Notes: generated by a model not told the origin, from the letters alone. DNA of 64,000 nucleotides from Melitaea cinxia (GCF_905220565.1 NC_059401.1:3187001-3251000), one strand, 5' to 3'; counted from the stretch's first letter, positions 1 through 11,362 are shown. Program-made: numbers and translations.

Positions 1-245
1 TTCGGGTTTGCGGCTTTATTCCATACTATGAGTAACGATCGCTATCAGGCTTACATGATAACAACCAGGACCGACGGCTTAACGTGCTCTTTGAGGCACG
101 GTGGGGAGACCCACAAGGACTGGACAAACACCCAGAACACGGCAAACATCTGTATGGCCGGTACAAATGTTGTCATGTGCGGGATCGAACACGCAACTGC
201 CAGCGCGACAGCCACAAACCAGTGCTGTGAACGTTGCGCCAACGT
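1..245 (-). repeat. SINE-A copy (tRNA-headed), cut by window edge
   Basis: Read on the minus strand, this starts with a tRNA-like head (TTGGCGCAACGTTC resembles an A box, and GTTCGATCCCGC, here altered, a B box near 175-190). It continues through the blocks shared with the copies at 11634-12132 and 54313-54628, including the segment read on the plus strand as CTATGAGTAACGATCG. The short ORFs on both strands here have no coding character and lie wholly inside the SINE. From 246 to 479 I recognise nothing. Confidence 0.75.
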
Positions 246-479
246 GGCAATTACTTTTCTACGAGAAAACGGAATAGCCAAAAATATGTAGCACACGCTG
301 GCGAGTCGTGAGCGTTGTGGCGGAGGATCAGTTATACATAAAGTTTTCATATTGTTTCTTGAAAGCGGTTAAGCCTATATTATGAAGCGGTCATTGACAT
401 AATTGAAACGTGACACTAAAGGGATTTCTTTAGCATTAAGCCCGTTGTCGTAAGCCGTGTTGTATAATTTATTGACCGG

Positions 480-1450
480 TTGTGTCCGGTGTGCAGCTAT
501 ATAATGTTTATAGCAGTATTAAAAATCTAGGCTTTATTCTAGACAGCAAACTTTCTTGGAGACCTCAAGTTGCTGAGATCAGTCGCAAAATATATGCTGC
601 AATCGGCACATTGAGAAATTGGAAAACTTTCTTGCCCACAAAACATAGATATCACTTGGCCACACACTTTTTTTCCCTATTCTTGATTACGCTGATGTCT
701 GCTATTCTGACTTGTCTGAAACTCTCCTTAATAAACTTGAACGCCTTCAAAACATGATCATCTTCATATTTGGTTTAAGAAAGTACGACCGTATCTCAGA
801 TTATCGAGCACAGCTTAACTGGCTTAAAATAAGAGAACGCCGTAATTTACATCTTCTATCTTTTCTCTACTCTATCCTTTATCATCCCACTACTCCCCCA
901 TACCTAAAAAATGTTTTACTTTTCTTGGCTCTGACTTCCCTAGTACGTAAACCCTTCATTCTCAAGTTGACAACAGACTTAAACATCCTGTATCGCACAG
1001 TCAATGTTACAGCGAAACTTTTTGTGTTAAGGCTGTAAAACTGTGGAACCCTCCCGCGAGACATTAGCCAAGCGGAGGCGATAGATATTTTTAAACGACG
1101 TGTCAAAAAACATCGACATATCACATTTATTTGTTTAAGATATTTATATATCATTTTTAGTAAATATATATGTAGTTATATGTATGTCTATGTTTATGTA
1201 TATGTAAATATAGTTAGTGGTGTATTGTATATATTAATCTTATACATAGTATATTGTTTTAAATTGCACCGTGTGCCTGTTATATGTTACAAATGGTTAT
1301 ATATATAATCTTTATAGACAGACGGGTTGTCTGTAAGAAATCACTGTCAGTGATAAGACCGCCTTTGCACTTTATTCAGTATATTTCCTCTCTCTTCTTT
1401 TTAATGTTCTTATTGTTAGTGTGCAATAAAGTATAAATATAATAAAATAA
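480..1450 (+). mobile_element. Non-LTR retrotransposon 3' fragment (reverse transcriptase C-terminus)
   Basis: Two overlapping frames (about 482-757 and 712-1038) together read as the region after the polymerase core of a Jockey/CR1-like LINE: a stretch with NLGFILDSKLSWRPQV, typical of the end of such ORF2 proteins, then KLERLQNMIIFIFGLRKYD, and near 1030-1100 a degraded WNPLPR-like motif. At least one frameshift and several stops break the reading frame. The 3' end is the LINE-tail (ATAAGACCGCC near 1355, then GTGCAATAAAGT near 1420) and an A-rich end. The 5' part, with endonuclease and catalytic YADD, is missing. It is a dead 5'-truncated insertion lying 3' of UGT exon 3 on the opposite strand. 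Confidence 0.8.
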
Positions 1451-1519
1451 AACGATTTTTTTTAAATACTAAAGTCTAAGTACTTATGTCTTATTCAAAT
1501 ATAAATGAATAGCACTTAC

Positions 1520-3097
1520 TCAGCACTTAAAACAAATTGCAGGGCTTCACTTAATGATTCTTCAGTCAGATCCATGTAGGAGATAACTTTTGCGAAGCCC
1601 ACGCTTTCAGCACTGGCACCATTATTGGGTTGGTCACCATAGAATGGTATCACGACCATTGGCTTGCCAGCGGACACCGCCTCCGTCATACCCAGCAGGC
1701 CTCCGTGAGCGATGAATGCAACGACTTTCTTGTGATCTGCCAAGAATTATGAGAATTTTATGTTTAAATATATATTTATATATGAAAAGCAAATATATTT
1801 TTAATTAAAAACGCTTCATAGCCAGTGGATACTATTCTGTGACATTATGTGCTTGAAAACAAACATAAAAGTAACATAAATGCCTAATTCTCTGCAATAT
1901 TTGCTTGGACCGTAAAAATATTTGTCATGAGTGAGAATCAAACTCACGATTGCTAGCGCAATAGCCAAATGCTATGACACTATGCAAAACCTTCGAAAAA
2001 CTCGCATGTCAAGAAAGTACTTATTCATTTTTCTTACGAAGATATCCATATTATAAGATACATTACATTAGATAATAAGAATGAGTCCACATGCTAGCTA
2101 TGGATTTGAAGTGTTTCGAGTGAAGGGTTGAATCACATAGGTAAGTTAGATTAACGCGCGCAGTGTAGTAAACTTGCTAAAGATATAGTTCATTATATTT
2201 TATATAAAGAAGAATTCATTATTCAATTTAGTATGAAGCAGCATAAGATACAGCGGAATTTTTATTATTTTTATTGTTGCTATAACGTCATTTTGTATTA
2301 AAAATTATTTAAAGTTCAGTTTGAGTTGTCTGAAAGATTAGCCATAAGTAGCCCAAGGTTACACAATTTGATACTATCCTTTAGTAATTAGCAATTTAAT
2401 CGTAGAGTACAATAAAGTACAATATATGATCCTTACACAATAATACGACGATATTTTTGGTGTAGGTATGTATATATTTTAATAAATTATCATCATCAAG
2501 TCACATTTTTTTTTACATTATTTTAATTACATAATTTAATTTATATTGTTGATAAATATAAAATTATTATGAGGTTTATTTTTAGCAATTTTATGTAAAC
2601 AGGAAAATTATTTAAATTCCAATATTGTGTTGGGGTATTTTTGTATGGGAGCTTAAAATGACAATGGCTCAGACCCAAACAACATATGCTGGATCTTTGA
2701 ACTTAGGTACAAAGCTAGTAAAAAAATAATATGAAATAAAAGTATATATGAGTGTGGCTATAACAGTGAAAAAATGTTTCAATACTTAGCTAGTAATAAC
2801 TATCAGTTTACTAAACGAATAGATTTCGTTAGTACTCTTTGGAATAGAATTTTGAGTAGTAAAATACTCACGTAACAGTTCATATTGTGGAAGCCATTTC
2901 ACTTTCAATATGTTACCGACGAGCGTTCCTTCCTCAGCGCTGTGCTCAAATTTCCAAATGACCCTTTGTTTTAACTTCGATAGTGCGTTGATGAAGATTT
3001 CTTCCTTGTACTTCGGCATTGTTGCTGTCTTTATTAGTGATCCAAAACTGAATATTATAACGCCATGTTCGGACTCGTTCAGGAATTTTTCGATGAA
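1520..3097 (-). CDS. UDP-glycosyltransferase, shared exons 2 and 3 (gene continues off the left edge)
   Basis: UGTs move the sugar of a UDP-sugar to small lipophilic substrates in the ER lumen. Exon 2 is 3097-2872: the acceptor TTTTTTCAG precedes FIEKFLNESEHGVIIFSFGS, and the exon ends in WLPQYELL with donor GTGAGT. Exon 3 is 1736-1520: acceptor TTGGCAG, donor GTAAGT. It holds the UGT signature, FIAHGGLLGMTEA, then PFYGDQPNN, whose D-Q pair binds the sugar nucleotide in this family. Phases are 0 into exon 2, 1 between exons 2 and 3, and 2 out of exon 3. The first exons at 21145-21999 and 40983-41849 both end in phase 0 after VIPE, so either can splice here without a break. The remaining C-terminus, with its membrane anchor, must lie left of position 1. 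One residue is unusual: Ala in FIAHGG where most UGTs have Ser or Thr. Confidence 0.9.
1922..1985 (-). repeat. SINE-A head remnant in UGT intron
   Basis: The stretch TGTCATGAGTGAGAATCAAA and the following 40 bases align by eye with the tRNA-like head seen at 175-245. It is strongly diverged, with no flanking body. The rest of the intron, 1737-2871, is AT-rich and shows nothing else I recognise. Confidence 0.5.
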
Positions 3098-3686
3098 CTG
3101 AAAAAATAACGCATTTTTTAGTTTTCGAAAACCTATCGACGGCTATATGTTTGGTATGGGATCGACGTCTATTTAGGTATGGGATCTTTCACTAATTTTA
3201 TTCTGGAGAATTTTATGTATTTTTTTTATCGCTCAATTTTTAAGATTGGAAATTAAGTTTTATACAAGTACATGCTTCACAAGCTTACGTTAATATATTT
3301 TTTTTTATATTTTTTTTAATAAAAATTGTAGGTATCGATAGGTATATAGTACAAAGTTTTATTGATTTGATCTTTGTCTTATTATTCTAAGTAATTATTT
3401 TTATTAACAGTATTTTTACAAAAAAAAAAATGTATTAAGTTAAGTAAAATAAAAATATACGTATGACTCGAACATTTACACATATATAATTATAGCAATT
3501 ACATGGTAATTATGTTGTTTAACCTAAAGTTATTTATCTTCGTGGGAGTGGTGTAAAATCGGTGCAGCCAGTCCACTCGGTATTTTCACTGTTGCAAAGA
3601 TACCGTGTACCTGCGTTTTTGCTATTATAATTTGCAATTGGTGTGATCAGAAACCCTTAACGGACGCGTCATTTTCTTTAGCACGT
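3098..3686. other. AT-rich intron sequence, nothing recognised
   Basis: This is the start of the long UGT intron upstream of exon 2 on the minus strand. It has poly-A/T runs (3297-3320, 3420-3430) and no coding or repeat signature that I can place. The piece 3541-3686 is less AT-rich than its surroundings and may be an unrecognised repeat. Confidence 0.4.
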
Positions 3687-4245
3687 AATTAACTGACTTC
3701 CAAAAAAGGAGGAGGTTCTCAATTCGACTGTATTTTTTTTTTTTTTTTAATGTATGTTACATCAGAACTTTTGACTGGGTGGAGCGATTTCGACAAATTT
3801 TCTTTTGATTGAAAGGTGGTGTGTGTCATTTGGTCCAATTTAAATTTATTTGAGATCTAACTTTAAACTAACTTTTTAACTTTTCGAGTTATATCTAATA
3901 ATACGTTTTTACTTGACGCTTTTTTCGTCGACCTACGTTGTATTATACCTCATAACTTTATTGGATAAAAGGGATATTCCTAGTATGGTACTATGATAAG
4001 AAAACCAGGATCTGATAATGGGATCTCAGAGAAATCAAGGGAAACGCTTGAAAATCCGCAATAACTTTTTACTAGGTGTACCGATTTTGATAATTTTTAA
4101 TTTAATCGAAAGCTGGTATTTATAATGTGGTCACATATAAATTTTATCGAGATCTGATAACTACTTTTTGAGTAATCTTTGATAACGCGTAGTTGCTTGA
4201 CTATTTTTTCGTCGACCTAAGTTGTATTACTCGTCGATGAAAAAT
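3687..4245 (+). mobile_element. MITE-D copy, right end missing
   Basis: It begins with AACTGACTTCCAAAAAAGGA, the family's left inner repeat with one change, followed by GGAGGTTCTCAATTCGACTG and the internal blocks CCAGGATCTGAT and AGAAATC(A/G)AGGGAAAC shared with the copies at 5348, 22417 and 28497. It stops after CTCGTCGATGAAA, short of the terminal GAAGTCGGTT. Confidence 0.75.
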
Positions 4246-5347
4246 GCAAACATAATTATTTAAATACCAAAATTGAATAATCCCGTTAATGTAATGTTAT
4301 AAATATATTCACGTGATCATTGCTATTTTATTCTAAGTATAGTAATATTACACAGATAATGGCCATACTTTATGATGTAACATAATTGTGATGATAAGAG
4401 TACCATTTTAAATTGCTAGAATTAATTATTTTTGGAACTTTTACACATCTAAATTTATTTATCTAAAGATTAAGAAAAAAGAAGGTAAGTAAAAGAAGGT
4501 AGTAAAAATAGTCTTCAAATGGATAGTTTCCTAATAATACATAGGTAGCTCTTCAAGGCGAAACTCAATTGAACAATGGGTAGGTAACAATTTCTTTGAT
4601 ATCGTCTAACGTTTTGTGTCACCTACCGACAGTCATGACAATTTTGTGATTATATAAAATTGATTTTGTTTAAGAACTTGTTTAAAAAATTCTAGGTCAT
4701 TTCGAATTATATAATCTCGGCGATGACATTTATTAATGCTTTCATTTTAAGCCAATTCTTGTAATAAAGAACAATCTTATTGTAAATTAGTAAAATTATT
4801 ATAAAAAGCTATGTTGACTAAAATAATGGTCCTGCTCCATTATTTTTATCACAAGCTTATGAATTATTTCATAATTTTTAATTACTATACACTATACTCG
4901 TATCATTATAATACGTACCTTTTTATTATCAAAATTCAGGCATATGATGTGAATAGACGAGTTATATCAAAAAATAAATAAATAAATAAATAAATAAATA
5001 ACTAAAAGGTTATGTATCTTTTGTTTGAGAAACATTCCGCTTGAATCCTTATTCTAGAGTTTACACAAGCACAAGTTATAGGTGTTAAGTGATTTAACTG
5101 TATACACATCATTTAAGTAGGTACATAAATATAAATAATAAAATATACAATTTTTAAATTGTGAAAAAAGATTCTACTCAAAAGTTCATTTGTAATTTGC
5201 ATTTAAAATAAAATGTATACAAAAAAAAAAAAAAAAAAACTGAAACGAATATTGAAAGAAAATGTTTTACGCTACAAAAAAAAAAAGATGCTCTAATCGA
5301 ATCTAGCCCACTTAGTTCACGAATACGAATTTTTTGAAACGTTGTTT
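4246..5347. other. AT-rich intron, simple repeats only
   Basis: The stretch holds an (AAAT)n run at about 4966-5001 and a long poly-A at 5221-5240. I see no exon, TIR pair or retroelement tail. Confidence 0.45.
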
Positions 5348-5786
5348 TTTAACCGACTTCAAAAAAAAAGGAGTAGGTTACTCAATTCGACCGTATGTAT
5401 ATTTTTTTATGTATGTTCGGGGATAACTTCGTCGTTTATGAACCGATTTTGATGATTCTTTTTGTTTGAAAAAATATATCCCCGGTGTGGTACCATGATA
5501 AGGAAACCAGGATCTGATGAAGGGATCCCAGAGAAATCGAGGGAAACACAAAAATCCACATAACTTTTTACTGGGTGTACCGATTTTAATGATTTTTAGT
5601 TTAATCGAAAGCCTATGTTTGTCATGTGGTGACGTTTAAATTTCATCGAGATCTGATTACAACTTTTGGAGTAATCTTTGATAATGCGTATTTAATTGAC
5701 TATTTTTTCGTCTACCTACGTTGTATTACTTGTCGATATAATTGAAGTCGGTTTTTTTCGTTTGCTTGCAAACACAATTATGATAT
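5348..5786 (+). mobile_element. MITE-D copy, both ends present
   Basis: Left end TTTAACCGACTTCAAAAAAA, right inner repeat GAAGTCGGTT at about 5745-5754, followed by the family's 3' end CGTTTGCTTGCAAACACAAT, which can fold as a short hairpin (GTTTGC/GCAAAC). There is no ORF. Confidence 0.8.
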
Positions 5787-6143
5787 TCTGTAAAATTATG
5801 ATTTAGACTTGTACCACTTGTCACAACGGTCACAGATATTCATAAATGGGTTTACAGTATTCTAATTTATAAACAAAAAAATATTTAATAATTTTGAATA
5901 TAAATAACACATTATTATAAGCTTTTTAATAATAATTAATCTATAAATGCCTGGTATATCTAATATATAAAATTCTCGTGTCGCGGTGTTTGTAGTTAAA
6001 GTCCTCAGAAACGGTTTGACCGATTCTCATGAAATTTTGTGTGCATATTGGGTAGGTCTGAGAATCGGATAACATCTACTTTTCACACCCCTAAGTTATA
6101 AAGCGGTGGGGGGGTGGGGGTATTAAGGGTGTTTAATAACATA

Positions 6144-7798
6144 CACTCGAGAGCATAGAAATCGCACACTCCCTACATTTTCATTTTGACCGCAAGTATT
6201 TTTTAAATTTAAGGTTGTTTGCTAATACAACTTAAATTAAATTAATATACACATTGTTAGCTTTCTAAAAACCCATTATGTATAGCTTTGACCTTCGCAA
6301 TCATTACAATAGGAACAAAACAACAGAATGACGCAAATTCACTCGTTACAGGTAGCTCGGTTTGTAAGACTTTGAGCAGGTATAAAAGGTTAAAAAAACA
6401 ATATTTTTTCGAAGACAATGATTTGTTAATACGAGGTATTGCTCCCCCTAGCCTGAATAACCGCTTCCATTCGATTTTTCATTGTAGAAATAATTCTTTT
6501 ACAAACTCTTGCGGTATGCTGTTCCATTCCTCCTTGATTGCGGTTTGGAGCTCTCTTAGACCTGTCGGCGGTACGTTTCTTGCCCTTACTCTTTTCTTTA
6601 GTTCATCCCATAAGTGCTCAATAGGATTGAGATCAGGGCTTCGAGCAGGCCACGCCATAACGGGTATTTCAACCTCCTCCAAGTACTGGCGTACTATAGC
6701 GGCGGTGTGTGATCTGGCGTTATCATGCATAAAAATTAAATTTGCGTCGATAAATGCGGAAAAGGCACAACATGTTCTTCCAGGATTTCCTCGATGTAAC
6801 GTCGGGAAGTCAATCTTCCCGATCGACTGTCGGTATCCGCCCCTGTGACGAACACAAGTTCGGTTTTCGTTTCCAGTGACATGCCTCCCCAAAACATGCA
6901 CGAACCACCGCCGTATGAGACCCGTTCGGAGATGCAGCACTGAGAAAAACGCTCACCAGATCTTCGATAGACTCTACTCCTTCCATCGTTACCATGGAGA
7001 CAAATCCTGGTTTCGTCAGAGAAGAGTATTGTCTTCCATTGATCCATTGTCCAATTTAGGTGATTTCGTGCAAACAGAAGGCGCGCTTGTCTGTGTACTG
7101 GGGTTAATTTTGGGCCAGTTGCTGTTCTGTGCACTGTCAGGCCTCCTTCGGCTAGTCTTCTTCTAACCGTCCACCGACTAACTTCCACTTCTCTAACTTC
7201 CTGGAGTTGCTGTCCGAGTTGAACTGCATTTAACCGGCGATTTCGCAGTGATGTCGTCACAAGATAACGATCATCGCGCTAAGTTGTGGCACGTTTTCGG
7301 CCTGTTCCTGGTCGACTGGTAAAGCTACCAGTTTGTTTATATCGCTCGTATACACGTCGAACAGCATATCTGCTAAATTTAACTGACGAGCCACTTGACT
7401 TTGGTTCTGTCCAGCTTCAATTAGTGCAACCACTTGAGATGCTGCTTCCGGTGTGGTATCCATTTTCTTGTTCAGAATGATGACGTATTCGGTAAAGAAC
7501 CTTTCTGACTGCAAGTTGAGATGTAAATGATGTCATTTAAATCATCCCTTAACCTTTTATACCTGGTCAAAGTCTTACAAACCGAACTACCCGAACAAGT
7601 GAATTTGGGTAATTCTATTGTTTTGTTGCTATTGAAATGATTTCGAAGGTCAAAGCTACACATAATGGGTTTTTAGAAAGCTAATAATGTGTACTTCAAT
7701 TTAATTCAAGTTGTATTTGCAAACAACATTAAATTTAAAAAAAATACTTGCGGTCAAAATGAAAATGTAGGGGTGTGCGATTTCTTTGCTCTCGAGTG
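6144..7798 (-). mobile_element. Tc1-like DNA transposon with long TIRs and TA duplication
   Basis: It is 1655 bp between TA dinucleotides at 6142-6143 and 7799-7800. The inverted ends start CACTCGAGAGCATAGAAATC (left) and, reverse-complemented, CACTCGAGAGCAAAGAAATC (right). The match runs inward with scattered mismatches to about 6392 and 7549, giving arms of about 250 bp. Overall length fits the Tc1 group. It is probably immobile because the transposase is frameshifted. Confidence 0.9.
6479..7463 (-). pseudogene. Tc1-like transposase, frameshifted
   Basis: The reading begins with the ATG at 7463 (MDTTPEAASQ) and a helix-turn-helix start (QSQVARQLNL). It then passes through three frames: about 7463-7380, 7260-6770 and 6770-6479. 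The visible catalytic landmarks are LFSDETR (first Asp), MHDNARSHTA (second Asp) and PDLNPIEHLWDELKKR (Glu about 34 residues later, DD34E). One frame change is near 7380-7370, inside the DNA-binding domain, and another near 6770, just before the second Asp. In family terms this is a cut-and-paste transposase; here it is a relic. The long plus-strand ORF at 6288-6848 is its antisense shadow. Confidence 0.88.
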
Positions 7799-7833
7799 TA
7801 TATGGCAAAACAACGTTTGCGGGGTCAGTTAGT

Positions 7834-8332
7834 ATTATATAATTCCATAATGCTTCTCTTCAGTTTTTCATGTATTCATGATAATGAATAGTTAATGCCT
7901 TATGCACTGAAGGTAAGAAATGGTGGAACAGTTAGTATGTATTTTTATAGTATAAGTAAGTAAGTAGTTTAACTTTTATTAAAAATTATCAAACAAAAGA
8001 ATTAGGTTACTAAATTTAAATACATTTGTATGTCGATATTGTTGAAATTCATTACAATATAATGAAACATTTTTCAATTGCATATAAAGCGGGCCAACTT
8101 GATCTATCGTAACCTTGTGTTTTTTAACACTAATAATAAGTCGATTGAAGCATGTTATCAACTTATCAATAGTTGATAACTATTTATTTGAATGCAATTG
8201 AAGGAGAGAGATTCGACCGAAATAATAAAAATACACATTAAGAAAAATACTATGTACAGTAAATAACGGACCTATATAGAGGTAAATATAAAAATAATAA
8301 TTTTTTGTCATGGTCTTATGTTCTTAGAACAA
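7834..8332. other. Intron sequence, nothing recognised
   Basis: AT-rich, with no repeat family or coding signature that I can place. A short inverted pair, GTTATCAACTTATC/ATAGTTGATAAC, at about 8152-8181 could form a weak hairpin. Confidence 0.35.
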
Positions 8333-8490
8333 CATACAATCCACATACTACAAGCATCGCAAGTGCATTGCCGACCGTACCGCCAATCCCTCCCCTGAGC
8401 TCTGGTCATCCTACTCACCACAGGAACACAACACAAAAGCAGTATTATTTAGCTGTGGTCTTTTGTAAGGTCGAAGTTTTTAAGCAGGAT
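8333..8490 (-). repeat. SINE-B copy, partial
   Basis: It shares GCATCGCAAGTGCATTGCCG, GAGCTCTGGTCATCCTACTC and TGTGGTCTTTTGTAAGGTCG with the fuller copy at 38350-38632, in the same orientation. Both ends are shortened. Confidence 0.7.
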
Positions 8491-8675
8491 ATTTCCTCAA
8501 CAAACAATTATGATACATTATCGTAAAAGTAAAATTATAACTTACTCTGTGCGAGCTTTTTTGTACAGATTTTAATTACCTTCAGGCCAACGATTTCCTG
8601 TAAATTTGCATATAAAATAATATTTAGTCTCTTTATTGTACTGGTAACATTTCGCTGCTGCTGCATAGACCTGCA

Positions 8676-9122
8676 GGGCTATTCTGTAAATAACAATTTC
8701 GATATCGAGCTTCACCCGAGTGACAGCGCTCACTTCGAAAGCGAACCCACTTCACCTTGGTTTGGAATTCTGTAAACATTCCGTACGCACAAGCGATGTG
8801 AAGTGAGTGTCGAATCGAAGAGCGGCAATTTAGAGCTGTGTTTATTTTATCGATATTCCTTTCTTATGACTTTATTTTAGAACATGTGCATGAAGTCAAG
8901 TGTCGAATCAAGTCTCGAATTGTGATGTGTGAAGCGGTAAATCCCCTTACAGAATACCGAATTCATACTATTAAATGTCAACGTTCTCACGCAACAGGGT
9001 TCGACTCGTCGCCGCACTCACAAGTGTGGCGCTACGGGACTGTCGAGTTTTAATGAATACGAATTTGTTATCTCACCGCGGATTCCGCTGTCGAGACACG
9101 AAAATGTTCTTACAGAATAGCA
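8676..9122. mobile_element. Non-autonomous TIR element (about 447 bp)
   Basis: The left end GGCTATTCTGTAA with following AACAATTTCG is mirrored at the right end; reverse-complemented, the right end reads GTGCTATTCTGTAAGAACATTTTCG, so about 25-30 bp of imperfect TIR. The inside has repeated GTGAAG/GTCGAATC motifs and no real ORF. I could not fix a target duplication, so the superfamily is open. Confidence 0.6.
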
Positions 9123-9195
9123 CTATTGTTCCTCCATGTGGAAGCGCCGGAACGTAATTCTATATACTGCTCCACCGCGGGTTTGCAGATATATC

Positions 9196-9368
9196 TACAC
9201 CTACACCGTCAATATATCATCTCTTTTGCCCTAAGGTTGCCTGGAAGAGACTGCTCTTAAGCCATAAGGCCGCCTTTTGTACATTTTTTTTCTACAAATT
9301 ATTGCAAATGTTGCTTGCTTATTTTATTTGTTTGGTGTACAATAAAGTGTAAATAATAATAATAATAA
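9196..9368 (+). repeat. LINE-tail copy
   Basis: TTGCCTGGAAGAGACTGCTC, CATAAGGCCGCCTTTTGTAC and GTGTACAATAAAGTGTAAAT followed by (AAT)n. This is the 3' end also seen at 1340-1450, 37318-37455 and 43868-44002. Only the tail is present. Confidence 0.7.
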
Positions 9369-9429
9369 TATATTCCCTACTATTAGTAACGACCGCTATC
9401 AGGTGTCTATGATAAATACCGTGTTTTAC

Positions 9430-9740
9430 TTAAATTAATATGTTTAATAAAACAGATGCTACTACACCCGATCTATAAGATCGGTATTATAATGGATAAA
9501 AATTGTTTAGTGCCAATTTTTGAAGTAAAACTTGTTTACGCACGCTTGATTTGGGTGAGTAAGCTGGTGAATACGTGACGAGAGCGTTACGAAAAGTGTG
9601 ATTGAGCAAGGTGAACGGAAGTTGAGAGCGAGATATAAGTTAGTGAAGATAGAAAGAGAGAGAGTTACGTTTCATATATTACTGTAGGGGTAACTAAAGA
9701 AGTTTCAGCCGTGTGGTCTAAAGGATAGTCGTTTTATTGT
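9430..9740 (+). repeat. Repeat F copy 1
   Basis: It shares TAAGCTGGTGAATACGTGAC, GAGCGTTACGAAAAGTGTGA and the closing AGCCGTGTGGTCTAAAG with the copy at 53485-53730. The core contains the hairpin-forming pair CGT(A/G)ACG..CGTTACG. It is not coding and the type of element is unknown. Confidence 0.65.
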
Positions 9741-10212
9741 TGGCTACTTCTTAATTTCTTTGAGACGTGACTTTTCGTTTTTAAGTATCTAACTACCCTG
9801 AACAAGTAAACCTAAAGCACAAATAATACTTAGTGATAATGTTTATTATACGTCATTTACTGGTTAGTACTATAAAATCATAATAGATGGCGGTTTGGCA
9901 TCTAAGTTACACAGATATCTGGTAGATGGCACCGTATTTCTATTTCTAAATTATAGATGGCGCGTTTGAATATAATAAATAATAAATATCTTAAAACAGA
10001 CACACATGGTCGTTTGTTCCTATGGTAAGCAACTTAATGCTTGTGTTAGAGGTAACAGCCGACTGTTATAACTATAATTTTTTTTGATAAATATACATAG
10101 AAATAATACATATATAAATATATAAATACAAATATTACACCCAGAATTTACATAATTATATTTTAATAAATTATAATTACTGAGCCACAGCAACGCGTGG
10201 CCGGGTCAGCTT
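9741..10212. other. Intron with short repeat fragments
   Basis: AT-rich sequence with several TAGATGGCG motifs (about 9884, 9923, 9954) and, at 10180-10212, a fragment ending GGCCGGGTCAGCTTGTA that looks like the 3' end of another Helitron-like repeat. Nothing coding. Confidence 0.4.
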
Positions 10213-10408
10213 GTATATGTATATAAGTTACGCGTCACGTTATATGTCCACGATGGACTCCTAACCTACTTAACCGATTCTAATGAAATTTTGTTCAGAT
10301 ATGTAACTTTGTCCAACTATAAATATAGGTTATATTTTATTTCTATATACGTAATTATTACACGAAAAAAAAAAAATAAGGCGTACGCAGTTCGCCAGGT
10401 CAGCTAGT
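10213..10408 (+). mobile_element. Hel-G copy 1 (short Helitron-like repeat)
   Basis: It contains ACTTAACCGATTCTAATGAA and ends GTTCGCCAGGTCAGCTAGT. The same unit lies inverted at 12546-12722 and 50543-50741. Confidence 0.65.
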
Positions 10409-10844
10409 CTTTATAATATGGATTGTTCAACTCCCTTCAACTTATCAATGTCAAAGTCATAGTAACTTCCTTATGCACGTATGGAATCAGATATAACAAA
10501 CATTATATTATATAGACTACAATCTATAAGTTATATATAAATTGCGCTGAGATCAATATGACAGTGAAAAATCAATGATCCGATTTACTTAGATATAAAT
10601 TGCGATAGTCAAGCGATTACAAATATTGTGCGATGATTGCTGGTAAAAATGTTCTAATTTTCGAAGATATCTTTATTTTGGATAAACAGAGAGATAAGTG
10701 TAATCAGTGTGTTGTTATTAAAATTATTCTAATTATGATTAGGCTTTCTGAGGAGCCACCTAATATATTTTCAATTAGTTGCGCTGTATTTCATGCAAGC
10801 TATTACTAATTTTGTACTAAAACACAGTTTATATATTATTTTCA

Positions 10845-11010
10845 AAAGAGTAACTGCGGAGTTTCTTGCCGATTCTTTTCTGCAGAATCTACATTCCGAA
10901 TCGTTGGTAGCTTTACTTTCACAAAAATAATGAAACCATAAAATTTTAATTTGTAAAATGACGATTCGAAGGTGCACTTGGGGCCTATTTGAATTAAGTT
11001 ATTTTTGATT
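10845..11010 (+). repeat. SINE-H copy (RTE-type 3' end)
   Basis: GCGGAGTTTCTTGCCGATTC, CTGCAGAATCTACATTCCGA and ATGACGATTCGAAGGTGC are shared with 14345-14520 and, inverted, with 33830-33920. It ends in repeated TTGATTTT, as RTE-derived ends do. The region 11011-11362 holds nothing I recognise. Confidence 0.65.
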
Positions 11011-11362
11011 TTGATTTTATCAACAGAATATAATTTATGATTCATTTGTTAATAGACGTTTATTGAATACGGAACGTTAGTATTGAAATTCAATTGGTAA
11101 CTGACTGTCAGCCTAGCGGTCTATTAATACTGTTTTTTACAAGGTTAGCTTATTGGCAGGTCACCACAGTGACATTGCCACCAATAATGTATATTGTTTT
11201 ATTGATTTTAATTGATTTAAAGAATATTCGAATATTTTATATTTAATATTTTCTTTATAACTACTAAATAATGTTATCAATAATAATTGTTTATTTGAAA
11301 GAAGCCTAAACCCCGATAGCATGACAACATATTATAAATATTATAAAATAATATTATCTATA

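Larger units (their letters stand above)
5957..7833 (+). mobile_element. Helitron-like short repeat (Hel-J) interrupted by the Tc1-like element
   Basis: The left part, 5957-6143 (AATTCTCGTGTC, then CCGATTCTCATGAAATTTTG), and the right part, 7799-7833 (GGCAAAACAACGTTTGCGGG then TCAGTTAGT), together match an uninterrupted copy in reverse orientation at 47085-47272. The end in (C/T)TAGT is what short Helitron-like repeats of Lepidoptera show. The Tc1-like element was inserted at an internal TA. Confidence 0.7.

Noticed and set aside
480..1040. Two ORFs as host genes
   Set aside because: They are two frames of one LINE reverse transcriptase C-terminus with the LINE-tail downstream.
3541..3686. 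Possible small exon or repeat in the UGT intron
   Set aside because: Composition differs from its surroundings, but there is no splice-flanked frame fitting a UGT and no second copy in the window.
6288..6848. 186-aa plus-strand ORF
   Set aside because: Exact antisense of the Tc1-like transposase remnant.
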